Positions 9,660 through 17,714 of a stretch of DNA of 64,000 nt are shown one piece after another. The translations under genes were made by a program, and so were the position numbers. Positions within the stretch are counted from its first letter, which is position 1. Each line of letters starts with the position of its first letter. Source of the DNA: Gillisella vitis (GTDB lineage Bacteria; Pseudomonadota; Alphaproteobacteria; Rhizobiales; Rhizobiaceae); assembly GCF_021559775.1 (NCBI RefSeq), contig NZ_CP056051.1, positions 186,001-250,000 of the forward strand, written 5' to 3'. A model generated the notes under the pieces. The model saw nothing but the letters and a program-made list of their open reading frames with translations. It was not told the DNA's origin and did no database searches.

Positions 9660-10883
9660 AGAACCTCCTCGGAAGTGGCGTCAGGGTTGAGTGCGCACTG
9701 ACGCAGCAGCCCCAGTGATGTCTTCAAATAAACGCCCGTCGTGCCCACCGACTGATGTCCAAGAATGTCGGCGATCTCTTCGATCGGCGTTCCACCTTCC
9801 ATCAATCGGGTCGCCAACGTGTGCCGCAGCGAATGCATGCCGTGGCGACGGTGGTCGCTTAGTGTCACACGCGCCACTCGTGCGTGTTTGCACAGGATCT
9901 GGTGCAGATGATCCTGGTCAGAAAACGGCCCAACCGGCGTGGTATGGCGCAAGAACACCTGCCGACAATCGGTAGACGGTCGGCCATGACGGATGTAGTT
10001 GATTATCGCCCAGCCAACGTCTTTCAATAGCGGCAGTTGTATGCGGTGCCCGGTCTTGGTCTGCCTCACCCAGAGCCGATTGCCCGGCCAGTCGAAATCA
10101 TCCAATTCCAGACGCTTGACGTCGATGCTCCGCAGACCGAGCCGCGTGACCAACGTAATAATCGCGTAGTCCCTTTTGCCGCTGGGATTGCCTTGATCGA
10201 TGGCATCCAAAATCCTGGCCACATCGGCGGGATCCCACACCGATGGAACTCTGGCATGCTTGCTGGACTTCACCGCCGGGACAGCCTTCAATACGTCGGC
10301 ATTGACCTGCCCCTGGCGCTCCGCGTATCTGAGAAAAGAGCGGACCGCGCACAGCTTTTGTTCGACCGTCTTTGCTTGGTATCCGGACAAGGTGGCAACA
10401 AACGCCTCGACTGTTCTGGCATCGCATTCAGTAAGTCGGCCGCGCGTGTCCACAAACGAAAGAAACTCTCCGGCCAGCGTCCCATACGTGCGCACCGTCG
10501 AAACTGCACAACCCTCGGCACGTAACGCGGCCTGGAATTTACCGATCAGCTCAGCCTGATGGGCTGCGAGCTTATCGCCCCGGCGATCATAGCGACGCAA
10601 CACAGCGCCGTGAGCCACAAAGTCTCCCAGCATCTGAGCGACCCGAAACAAATAGACGTCCGTCTGCCGGGAGCGTGCCTGATTGCTCCTTCGCAAAAAA
10701 ATCGCATGCGGCGTCGACCCACGCCATCGCGATCTCCAGGCTGAACTCCTCGACTCCCAGATCCGCGAAAAATGTTTCCAAGCGACGCCAACACTGGCGA
10801 TACCAGATCATCGTCGAGTCTTTATACCCAAGACGCAGCAACTCGCGATCCAGGTCAACAACCAATGCAGATAAAGCCACCAT
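9656..10883 (-). pseudogene. RIT first tyrosine recombinase (ritA), frameshifted
   Basis: The N-terminus is read from the ATG at 10883 (MVALSALVVDLDRELLRLG) to ACDFF. The frame then shifts at a run of seven A (10695-10701, T7 on the coding strand). With six T the reading is CDFLRRSNQARSRQTD and runs on into RLGLRSIDVKRLELDDF, the HSLRHTLATRLM box, and GHQSVGTTGVYLKT with the tyrosine. One extra T therefore breaks an otherwise complete gene of about 409 residues. Slippage during growth, or a sequencing error, could equally explain it. Confidence 0.85.
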
Positions 10884-10943
10884 CACCAATATCTCCAATC
10901 ACAGGCCCGACACCGTGCCAGGCCAGGTGATCAATTTATCGGT

Positions 10944-11028
10944 GATTATGCGCAGTGTTTACGTGCAGGAGCCCAACAAAACCGCCCCTGCAACCAAGCA
11001 CTGTGCATTTTACAGCGCTGGTCATAAG
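10944..11028 (-). repeat. RIT right terminal inverted repeat
   Basis: Reverse complement of 6421-6505 with one mismatch (T in place of C at the base matching 6473). It ends ...CGCTGGTCATAAG. Confidence 0.95.
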
Positions 11029-11059
11029 GGGGTTTATGGTCAGCGGACCATAAACCCCC
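11028..11059. repeat. Perfect 14-bp hairpin at the RIT right end
   Basis: GGGGGTTTATGGTC (11028-11041), loop AGCG, GACCATAAACCCCC (11046-11059). It lies between the right inverted repeat and the RT gene and has no counterpart at the left end. Confidence 0.9.
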
Positions 11060-11719
11060 TTGCGGAACACCCTCGCTGGAGGCCGTGAACAGGCCACGAT
11101 CAATGTGCCCTGCCTTCAGGAACCGCCAGAGAAGATCGACGAACCGCCCGTCTTGCACCCGTCGCCGCACACATCTCAGAAGCAGCCGATGATGGACCGT
11201 GTCGAAGTAGCTGGCCAGATCACCTTCGATGATCCAGCGGCCCCTCGTCGTGTCGGCTCCATCCTGAAGCTGTATCCTTACGGTGCGGACGGCATGATGC
11301 ACGTTCCGTTCCGACCGGAAGCCGTAGGATAAGCGATGGAAATCGCTCTCCCAGATCGGCCCCATGGCCATCAACATGGCGCGTTGAACGATGCGATCCG
11401 TCAGGGTCGGAATATCCAGTGGTCGTAGCTTGCCGTTTGGTTTCGGGATATAGATGCGCTTGACCGGCTGGGGGCGATAACTCTCCTCCAGCAGGCTTGT
11501 CCGCAGGTCGTCCAGATGCTGGTCCAGTTTGACCTGCAGTCGTTGCTTATCCATTCCGTCGATACCCGGCGTTCGTGCGCCACTCGACGCAAGAACCATC
11601 CGAGCGGTCTCGGCAAGCCATTCCCGATTGGCAATCAACCGAAGAAGCCGATCAAACCTCCGGTTCGGATCGCTCTCGGCCCATGTTGCGAGCTTGTGCT
11701 GCATTTCGCTGATTATCAA
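11060..11719 (-). pseudogene. Intron-encoded RT/maturase, N-terminal part
   Basis: Starts MIISEMQHKLATWAESDPN at 11719. It carries RT blocks GARTPGIDGMDK, RRIYIPKPNGKLRPLDIPTL-like (RIYIPKPNGK, LRPLDIPTL), DRIVQRAMLMA, YGFRSERNVHHAV, WIIEGDLASYFDTV (block A aspartate) and GVPQGG, where the RIT element interrupts. The rest is at 5552-6420. Confidence 0.88.
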
Positions 11720-12360
11720 AGGTCTTCACCTCGCTTGGTCAGATGGTTTGCACTTCAAGCAGTTTGAACTGTTCCCCTTCGCCACGTGGCAGGCTTTCCC
11801 TGCCACGGACTACTACGAGAACTCCGCCAACATGATGGACATCAGGGTCAACTCCCTTGCGACGCAATACTTTCGTTGTCATTCCATCATGCCTTCCCTC
11901 GTTCATATGCTGGACGTCAGCGTATTGGTGAGGCTGCCGGTCGCAGTCTTTTCCCTTGCGTTCCGCAAGTCGATGCCGATGTCATGGTCTGGCTGCATTC
12001 TCCCCATGACCCCATACGGGCGACCTACATATACGACCGTATTCGGATGCCGCCGACTTACGTGTCAGGCAGCTTCATCAGCATTCCACCTGTTAAGCCG
12101 TGTAGGCGGAGGCGACATTTCAGCCCTCAGATGCGGGTTACCGGTTCGTGTTCCTCAACCTTCCAATACTATAGCCTCGGGAACCATCTCGGCGTAACGA
12201 CTTCGCCTCAATCCCCTTTACCTGCGGGCTACGTCACCCTGCCAGTTGACAGCAGGTCACCGCCGCTTGGGCTCATGCCCCCATACAGCAGGCAAATCTT
12301 CGAAACCTCCTTTCTCTTTGCATTCCAGTCATATGCCTCCCCGATTGGGGCGAGGCGCAC

Positions 12361-12781
12361 CATACGTAAAATCGGAAAGCCACAGCCTGTTTGGCGCGGG
12401 AGCCTTGAACTGACGGTTGACGTGATCGAGCGGGCATGGAGCGCCCTTGTCGGACACGGTGGTTTTGACAGGCTTGCCGCGAATGATGCCTTGCAAGCCC
12501 ATCGTTCTCATCAGCCGAGCGACGGTGCATCGAGCGACATCGAAGCCTTCTCGCTGTAACTGCCGCCAGATTTTCCGCACACCATATACCCTGAAGTTCT
12601 CGTCAAACACGCGGTGTATCTCGATCTTCATGCTCATGTCGCTGCGAACGCGGACCGGCAGGCGATCCACGTTTGTGCGCTTGGCGACGGTGTCGTAATA
12701 GGTGGATGGGGCAATCGGCAGCAGTTTGCAGATCGGCTCGACCCCGAGCACCGAACGATGTTCATCGATGAAGGAAATCAT
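12361..12781 (-). pseudogene. IS3 orfB transposase, 5' part (upstream exon)
   Basis: N-terminal part of an IS3 orfB integrase: MISFIDEHRSVLGVEPICKLL, RVYGVRKIWRQLQREGF, CTVARLMRTMGLQGI, then WLSDFTY with the first catalytic aspartate, where the group II intron begins. It overlaps orfA by 4 bp, as is usual for IS3 elements with programmed frameshifting. The remainder is at 4997-5478. Confidence 0.88.
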
Positions 12782-13107
12782 CGCTTCAGTGGGCGGTCGA
12801 GCTCCGCCTGGGCGAAATAAGCAGATGCCTTGCGCAAAATCTCGTTGGCCTGACGAAGCTCGCGGTTCTCCCGCTCAAGAGCCTTCATCTTCTCAACCAC
12901 ATCGCTCCGCAATCCAGCCCGCTTACCAGTATCCACCTCAGCCTTTTTGACCCACTCATGGAGTGTATGCGGCGCACAGCCTATTTTGGCCGCTATCGAT
13001 GAGATCGCGGCCCAACGGGACGGATGTTCGGCTTCATGGTCCAAAACAAGCCGCACCGCTCGGGCCCGAACTTCAGATGAAAATTTGTTTGTTGTCTTGC
13101 TTGTCAT
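12778..13107 (-). CDS. IS3 orfA (helix-turn-helix protein)
   Basis: A protein of 109 residues with an N-terminal HTH (FSSEVRARAVRLVLDHE, IAAKIGCAPHTLHEWVKK) and a C-terminal leucine-zipper-like coiled coil (MKALERENRELRQANEILRK). This is the standard OrfA of IS3 elements, which is fused by -1 frameshift to OrfB. The first 88 residues are identical to those of the truncated copy at 23722-23986. The gene is intact, but its orfB partner is not. Confidence 0.9.
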   Translation of the reverse strand: MTSKTTNKFSSEVRARAVRLVLDHEAEHPSRWAAISSIAAKIGCAPHTLHEWVKKAEVDTGKRAGLRSDVVEKMKALERENRELRQANEILRKASAYFAQAELDRPLKR

Positions 13108-13186
13108 GGCTCCACTTTCTCACGAGTTGGAGCCTCCGGTAAACACGGGGCGGTTCAATGCCTTGGGCCTATGCCGCCCGCATAAA

Positions 13187-13237
13187 GGCCTCACAATGAG
13201 CTCGTCAGATACTCGTCGGTGAGCTCATCGTGAGGCC
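13187..13237. repeat. Long inverted repeat (17-bp arms)
   Basis: Arms 13187-13203 (GGCCTCACAATGAGCTC) and 13221-13237 pair with one mismatch around a 17-nt loop. It lies between the IS3 end and an IS66 remnant. There is no T-run, so a terminator is doubtful. Confidence 0.7.
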
Positions 13238-13239
13238 CC

Positions 13240-13426
13240 AAAGGCAAAACTATCAAGCCGCTGCAACTGAAAAATCAATGGGGCGCAGACGCCGCATACG
13301 GTGTAATCCTGTTGTGGATCGAGGCCGAAAAGCTCAAGGGCCTTGATCCGGAAGCCTACCTGCAGGAGGTCCTCAACCGCTCGCCGATCATAACATCAAC
13401 CGGATTGACGGGCTCTTAACGTGGAA
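13240..13426 (+). pseudogene. IS66-family TnpC C-terminal relic
   Basis: Reads AYGVILLWIEAEKLKGLDPEAYLQEVLN and then, after a frame change, ADHNINRIDGLL, which is the usual C-terminal end of IS66 TnpC transposases. Only about 60 residues remain, with a frame lesion. Confidence 0.6.
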
Positions 13427-13588
13427 CGTGCAAGATCCGTTAGAAATGGCCTGACCGGACGCTTACTTTAAACGCTCAGCCCGATGTGACACTCAATGCC
13501 GGAGAATAGGCGAGCGCTTTTATCCGGCACTCTCGCGCCGACGCGATTGGCACGCGAGCGATCGTCATTGCCGCGGTGACAACGGCGG
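13427..13588. other. Left flank of T-DNA 1, no gene
   Basis: About 160 bp between the IS66 relic and the left border. No coding region supported. Confidence 0.5.
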
Positions 13589-13613
13589 CGGCAGGATATA
13601 TTTAGTTGTAAAA
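13589..13613 (+). repeat. T-DNA 1 left border
   Basis: Matches the 25-bp border consensus: CGGCAGGATATAT core, then TTAGT, then TGTAAAA. The first base (C for T) and last base (A for C) differ from the common form. It has the same orientation as the other five borders. Confidence 0.85.
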
Positions 13614-14189
13614 AAATCAGACGTACTTTCAGTAGTTGCTACCGCCCTCAGAAATTTGATTTTGAAAAAACATACCTGCTTCTAAGATTATCACTTACTG
13701 AATGATGCCCAATGTCAGTGTATATTACAATCGACTTGCGCAATTTTCCAAGATCAAGCACGCAATTTTTGAAATTGCTTGTCAGTTCTCTGAAGAATTC
13801 TGATCACTCCATGATTTCCGCTGATTGATTGGGTGTCCCTTGGACCTAATTGCTGCACATTTTTGACTTTACTAGCGGGCGGCCGAATCTGTTCACACTG
13901 CGGCGTGCTTGATTTGAGCCTTTTGCCAAAGGGCGGTGCTGACGCTGTCACTGACATTCGAACCGCGTGGCCCCCGAAGAATTGTCTTGAGCAACACGTC
14001 GCTTTCTCAACTGACGCCGTCAAAGTCTTTGGGTAAGGGCGTATCCAAAAGAATCAAAAGTGCGCTGAGACATTGTCAACTAGGACGGCGATGCATGAAA
14101 TCAGGGCGATGATTGAGCTAGTATCATGGAAAGTCACACTGCTCCGTAGTCTTCTTGCGAAATGCCCAACTCTTGCGTTGGCACACTTC
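13614..14189. other. T-DNA 1 left non-coding stretch
   Basis: About 575 bp between the left border and the 6b promoter. No gene seen on either strand. It presumably includes 6b upstream regulatory sequence that acts in the plant. Confidence 0.5.
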
Positions 14190-14197
14190 TATAAATA
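14190..14197 (+). promoter_or_regulatory. Plant-type TATA box of 6b
   Basis: TATAAATA, 53 bp upstream of the ATG at 14243. A start of transcription ~30 bp downstream (about 14220) would exclude the upstream in-frame ATG at 14204 and supports 14243 as the initiator. Confidence 0.7.
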
Positions 14198-14242
14198 CGT
14201 CGGATGAACCGTGGTGCTATCTCAAGGCATTTCGACATTGCT

Positions 14243-14863
14243 ATGGCGGTACCGAGATGGGCTGTTCGTGACCTAACTCAAATATCGAGTGCTCGGGAAC
14301 TCTCACTTCGCTTGGAGCAGGCCCGCAACGATTTCCGGGCCACGGTAGGATCAATCTGTTACTTCAACGCTTCGGCGCGTACTCCTGGTCAATTTGACGA
14401 TGAATATATAATGACCGATCAATCTTTGACTTACGTTTATGCTGATGGAGTGACTGCCCAAAGCTGCGCTATGAACCGCCTTCTACCCTCCAGTTCAAGT
14501 AATTTCGGCGCTGCGGCAACAGCCATCCCCCCGTGGCTGTTGGATCCGCCGCGGTTGAACCGCCTCCTTCGAGAGGGAACTGACGAAGGGGGCCTAGTCA
14601 ATTACTATGAGGGCCCACATAAAAACGCATTCTTTCTCGCTATCATGCGAAGCTGCATATTCGTACGTCCTGGCGCTGATGAGATCAATGGTGTATCTTA
14701 CGACTTCTTTGCAAGAAGTGGCAACTACACCGAACAAGCAGAAGAGGAAGAGGAAGAGGAAGAGGAAGAGGAAGAGGAAGAAGTGCTAGACCGAGAGTTT
14801 CAGTTGGGCAATCTAGTCAGCTATCCGATCATCGCTTGGGGCTCATGTCCTAATTCTGCTTAA
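14243..14863 (+). CDS. 6b: T-DNA oncoprotein 6b
   Basis: A plant-expressed T-DNA protein of the RolB/plast family, here 206 residues. It matches my memory of 6b: an N-terminal W.VRDLT, RLEQAR.DF, FDDEYI, LPS.SSNFG..ATAIPPWL, GGLVNYY.GPH.N.FFLAIM, then an acidic tract and a C-terminal IGNL..YPIIA.GSC-like end (LGNLVSYPIIAWGSC). The tract is 14 glutamates in a row (about residues 167-180), coded by alternating GAA and GAG. 6b causes tumours or alters development and interacts with nuclear proteins; the acidic region has been linked to histone and transcription-factor binding. The left neighbour is the T-DNA 1 left border; vis converges from the right. Confidence 0.92.
   Translation: MAVPRWAVRDLTQISSARELSLRLEQARNDFRATVGSICYFNASARTPGQFDDEYIMTDQSLTYVYADGVTAQSCAMNRLLPSSSSNFGAAATAIPPWLLDPPRLNRLLREGTDEGGLVNYYEGPHKNAFFLAIMRSCIFVRPGADEINGVSYDFFARSGNYTEQAEEEEEEEEEEEEEEVLDREFQLGNLVSYPIIAWGSCPNSA
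14741..14782 (+). repeat. GAAGAG microsatellite inside 6b
   Basis: Seven near-perfect GAAGAG units coding 14 consecutive glutamates; the last unit is GAAGAA. A simple repeat like this can change length by slippage in steps that keep the frame. Confidence 0.9.
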
Positions 14864-14986
14864 CCTCTCGCTTGGTGGGGATGGGCCTCCATTTCAGTTG
14901 CCGTAGGCCTGCCTATCTGCAAAATTTGCCAAGAATATTTACTGCTCTCTACTATTAAAGCGTACAACATCACTTTTATATAGTTA

Positions 14987-14992
14987 AATAAA
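14987..14992 (+). terminator. Polyadenylation signal of 6b
   Basis: AATAAA 124 bp after the 6b stop codon, in AT-rich sequence; a plant-type signal expected of T-DNA genes. Confidence 0.55.
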
Positions 14993-15402
14993 ACTTGTAC
15001 GCAGTGTGTCAATTGTGATTTCGGTTGGTTGTGTCATGTAGTTTTCTGGTGTAAGTGCGACATATTATTGTTGCCAGTAATTTAATATGCATGTTTTATA
15101 AACGTTATTATGTTCTTGTTGGCGTATCTGATATTTATTCGCGCTAAGTGAAATTTAGAAGCATTAATATCGATTGTTGGTGTATTTTTTCGTTTATTTA
15201 TTTTTTAAGTTATTTAAAAACAAATTTTTCCGTGAATTTCAACTAAGGAAATACAGCATATTTTACAATATCACATATTATACAGTGGCGCCGGGCATGC
15301 CAGACCTTATTCAAGCCTCTCACAAGACAAGAAATAAAAACACACGCTGGATGCTTCAGTGCATCATAATATATTACATCAGATCAAGCTGGAAGACGGG
15401 TT
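14993..15402. other. AT-rich convergent intergenic region of 6b and vis
   Basis: About 400 bp of AT-rich DNA between convergent genes. TTTATT at 15193-15198 and 15197-15202 gives AATAAA on the vis strand. The whole stretch from the 6b stop resembles the DNA between ipt and the vis relic in T-DNA 3 (36176-36734). Confidence 0.6.
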
Positions 15403-16485
15403 TCAGTTTCCATTGAGCGCGTCGACAATACGATATGGGTTAGCGCCACCTAAGTTCATTGAGGCAAGAGTCCTGCCAGTCATAAAGAGGTCCTCGTAGA
15501 GAACGTTCCCGGCCTCCTTTATGACAGACTTCATCGCTGGAACCTGCACTCCGGCCACTTCTGCTATCTGAACCCAGAGCACCATGATGTGTTTGACATC
15601 TTCAGTTAAGTAGCGGTGATGCATTGTTGTGGGTGTCCCGACTTCAGCATAACCTTCGTAGGTCTCAAAGAATTCCTTCCACTCGGTGGCCTGGCCGCCA
15701 TACCACTTTTTAGAATATGTGAAACCTGTTTCGGACTCGAGGCCGAGCGCCGCAATAATCTCGAGGCGTTCATTGTCTAATTCCTGAACACGCTCGATGG
15801 CTGCCGGAACAAACTCCCTGTAGAATTTAGGTAGAGGGCTCATACCATTTTCAATCGCATCTTTCGCCACCAGGATCCCTGGAGGATGCACAACCGGATT
15901 GGTATTTGAGAAAAATATGGAGGCAGCATCCTTGTACCACTGCAGTCGGTTTGGGAAAAGGGCCTCAAAACGACTTGTGAGATCGTTGCTCAGAAGGCTT
16001 GTTGCGGCAACCTCGAAGCAGGCTTTCACGCCAAGCATATGAACGCGTTCGCCGATACGGCGGCAGGCGTAGGGCGACGTTGTTGATTCAATAACAGCAA
16101 CGGGTGAATGGCTTGGGAACAAGATATTCTTACAAGTCAGGGAAGTTGCACTACCTGGCAACGCGATGAGCACAGTTTCGCTCAGATCGAACTTCACCAA
16201 CTCGCGCAGAATTCCCTCCTGCGCCAGAGTCGGTACCGTTAGAAAAATGAACTCAGCGTCCAAGATTGCCGCTTCAAGATCATCCTCCAACTGGGGAGTA
16301 AAAGCGCCTTCATAGTCGGGGCCGACCAGCTCCAAGGTTCCGATACCCCTGACTTCATTGAAATTTCTTCGGTTGGTGGTTGGTGCCCAGATAACAGCTG
16401 TGACTTCCTCGTTGAGCCTTCGAGCGATGTCTCCAGCAAACGTTAGAGCAAGGTTCCCCGCACCGAGAATTGCTACTTTGGACAT
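15403..16485 (-). CDS. vis: Opine synthase, vitopine/octopine synthase family
   Basis: A plant-expressed opine dehydrogenase of 360 residues. The NAD(P) fold is at the N-terminus (MSKVAILGAGNLALTFAGD, GxGxxx pattern). Further family marks are VELVGPDYEG-like LELVGPDYEGAF, PQLEDDLEAAI, FIFLTVPTLAQEG, IALPGSATSL, ESTTSPYACRR, FPNRLQWYKDAASIFFSNTNP, and LTEDVKHIMVLWVQIAEV. This closely follows octopine synthase as I remember it. Vitopine synthase condenses pyruvate with glutamine and octopine synthase with arginine; sequence alone does not settle which. With a 6b/ipt/iaa T-DNA set of this kind I favour vis. A decayed paralogue lies in T-DNA 3. Confidence 0.85.
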   Translation of the reverse strand: MSKVAILGAGNLALTFAGDIARRLNEEVTAVIWAPTTNRRNFNEVRGIGTLELVGPDYEGAFTPQLEDDLEAAILDAEFIFLTVPTLAQEGILRELVKFDLSETVLIALPGSATSLTCKNILFPSHSPVAVIESTTSPYACRRIGERVHMLGVKACFEVAATSLLSNDLTSRFEALFPNRLQWYKDAASIFFSNTNPVVHPPGILVAKDAIENGMSPLPKFYREFVPAAIERVQELDNERLEIIAALGLESETGFTYSKKWYGGQATEWKEFFETYEGYAEVGTPTTMHHRYLTEDVKHIMVLWVQIAEVAGVQVPAMKSVIKEAGNVLYEDLFMTGRTLASMNLGGANPYRIVDALNGN

Positions 16486-16539
16486 TGTGAGATTGGTTTT
16501 GAAGAAGTTTTGAGGTGAGGGTTCCCTCGTTCTTTGGCC

Positions 16540-16548
16540 CTTAAATAG
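16540..16548 (-). promoter_or_regulatory. TATA-like box of vis
   Basis: On the reverse strand CTATTTAAG lies 55-63 bp upstream of the vis ATG at 16485, a fitting distance for a plant promoter. The vis relic in T-DNA 3 has a comparable TATTTAAT near 37718. Confidence 0.55.
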
Positions 16549-16814
16549 GGAGAAGGGGGGTGGGTCCCTTCAAGTTGCCAGCACAGCTGTGTTGAATTTC
16601 TCGGATAGATAGGTCACTGCGTACGTAGGAAGCTTGAATTTCATGCCTTCAATTATTTATCTGCTGAGCGCAGTTGATGAAAAAATGGACCCGAGAAAGC
16701 GATGTTGGACACGCGGCGTCCTTAACTACCTATCATTACGGGTTAGGTGCTTAGATGTACGTAAGCGCCTACGCACGTTTACCGTTACGTTATTTGGCTG
16801 TAAGCAGTGACGTA

Positions 16815-16839
16815 TGACAGGATTTATCGTTATGTCATG
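16815..16839 (+). repeat. T-DNA 1 right border
   Basis: TGACAGGATTTAT core, then CGTTA, then TGTCATG. It is more degenerate at its 3' part than the left border, but has the TGACAGG start typical of right borders and the same orientation. Confidence 0.75.
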
Positions 16840-16857
16840 TTCGTTAATTCGTGCATT
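16836..16857 (+). promoter_or_regulatory. Conserved right-border downstream element (overdrive-like), T1
   Basis: Directly outside the border, CATGTTCGTTAATTC is followed by GTGCATT at 16851-16857, starting 12 bp after the last border base. The same layout with GTGCATT at the same distance follows the T-DNA 3 right border. Overdrive and TSS elements of Ti/Ri plasmids sit at this position and stimulate T-strand formation. Confidence 0.5.
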
Positions 16858-16897
16858 CATATAATAGTTTGCATGTATCTAAGCTGTTGACGATGCG

Positions 16898-17407
16898 GTG
16901 CGCGACGTGGTGCTCACGATCCATTGGAAGGGCGGTCAGCACTCGGAGCTGAGAGTTCGCAAGCCTCAGAGCGGTGAACACGGGTGCGCCACAACGGAAG
17001 ACGCCTTGGCAGTGATGCGGAGCATGGCTGGACGCTGGTCCGATGAACATATCGCCGCGTCGCTCAATCGAATGGGCATGCCGACCGGGCAAGGAAAAAC
17101 CTGGACCGCGCACCGTGTCGCTTCGGTGAGGCGCGTACGCGCCATCCACGCATACAAATCAGCCGACAAAGACGGCGACTGGCTGGCCATGACCGAGGCT
17201 GCGGCGGCTTTGGGCGTGACCAACCACCGGATACGACACTTGATCAAGACGAGGGTGTTGTCTGCCGAGCAGGTGGTTCCCGGCGCACCGTATCAAATCC
17301 GGGCCAGTGACCTCAATTCTGCGAACGTCCGAGCCGCGATAGTGCGAAAGGGTCGCCCGTGTCGCATTGCTGATGCGGAGACGCTTCCAATGTTTACAGA
17401 TACCTAG
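16898..17407 (+). pseudogene. Serine-recombinase-type C-terminal fragment
   Basis: 169 residues resembling the C-terminal part of large serine recombinases found in rhizobia: VVLTIHWKGGQHSELRVRK, MAGRWSDEHIAASLNRMGMPTG.G-like (ASLNRMGMPTGQGKTW), then a helix-turn-helix (TEAAAALGVTNHRIRHLI, QVVPGAPYQI). The catalytic resolvase domain is absent and the fragment starts only 60 bp beyond the T-DNA 1 right border, so it is a truncated relic. Family placement is from memory. Confidence 0.55.
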
Positions 17408-17419
17408 AGAAGGATTGCA

Positions 17420-17530
17420 CAATGACTCAGGTCCGCCAAGGGGCCTGATGGTCCGCTCGACGCTGTTGTTATCGGGCATGTTGCCATCGGCGCCCCACGA
17501 ACGCTCGGCAGATTCGATCCTGTCATGTTA
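17420..17530 (-). pseudogene. IS66-family TnpC fragment
   Basis: The reverse strand reads SFVGRRWQHA-like and, in the next frame, MPDNNSVERTIRPL, which resembles the conserved DNN.VER.IRP box of IS66 transposases. Very short relic. Confidence 0.45.
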
Positions 17531-17714
17531 GAATTGTCGTGTCGGGACAGGGGCGTCGGAGTGCGAAGATGCGGGCAGGCCGAATTGACTTTGAGCTGCG
17601 AGCTCGCGTTGTTATCTGGCCGCCCCTGCGACTATCCCGTCTGCGCTGCGAGCGCGTATCCGTAGATGTCGCACAGCCCGCGCACTCCCCCATCAACAAC
17701 ATGGAGGATTTTAC

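Larger units (their letters stand above)
6421..11058 (-). mobile_element. RIT element (three tandem tyrosine recombinases) inside the intron RT gene
   Basis: Three overlapping tyrosine recombinase genes on one strand (ritA, ritB, ritC order, coupled by ATGA-type overlaps) are bounded by 85-bp terminal inverted repeats. This is the layout of RIT (recombinase in trio) elements. The repeats are 6421-6505 and 10944-11028 with one mismatch (at 6473). A 14-bp perfect hairpin follows the right repeat. CTT occurs at both junctions (6421-6423 and 11059-11061) and may be the duplicated target. The element size without the internal IS630 is about 3.5 kb. ritA is frameshifted and ritC is interrupted, so autonomous movement is unlikely. 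Confidence 0.85.
5479..12360 (-). mobile_element. Group II intron with interrupted RT gene
   Basis: On the reverse strand the insertion begins GTGCG at 12360 and ends AC at 5479, the group II intron boundary signature. Near the 3' end, 5513-5546 forms a domain V-like hairpin (GAGCCG...CGGTTC with an internal bulge), followed by a GGAGGAGAAGCG...CGCTTCTCCTCC hairpin placed like domain VI. It encodes a reverse transcriptase/maturase split by the RIT element. Without that 4,638-bp insertion the intron is 2,244 nt, a normal length. Splicing would rejoin the IS3 orfB frame. I did not assign a structural class. Confidence 0.85.
4970..13145 (-). mobile_element. IS3-family element carrying a nested insertion
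   Basis: Terminal inverted repeats TGTTTACCGGAGG at 4970 and its complement ending at 13145 bracket an orfA/orfB pair on the reverse strand. Similarity extends about 12 bp further at the right end. Removing the 6,882-bp intron leaves 1,294 bp, the usual IS3 size. The orfB reading frame is cut exactly at the group II intron ends: DFTY before and TWQGFVYVAF after, with a valine codon split between the exons. No clear target-site duplication is seen (CCG on the left, CGG on the right). A partial inverted copy lies near 23.7 kb. Confidence 0.8.

Noticed and set aside
13187..13237. Intrinsic terminator
   Set aside because: A good inverted repeat, but a 17-nt loop and no T-run.
14204..14242. Upstream ATG of 6b at 14204
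   Set aside because: It lies only 7 bp after the TATA box, upstream of the likely transcription start, and the extra residues do not resemble 6b.
14607..14789. A lysine/arginine-repeat protein (KRKRKR) overlapping 6b
   Set aside because: It is the shifted frame of the GAAGAG repeat inside 6b.
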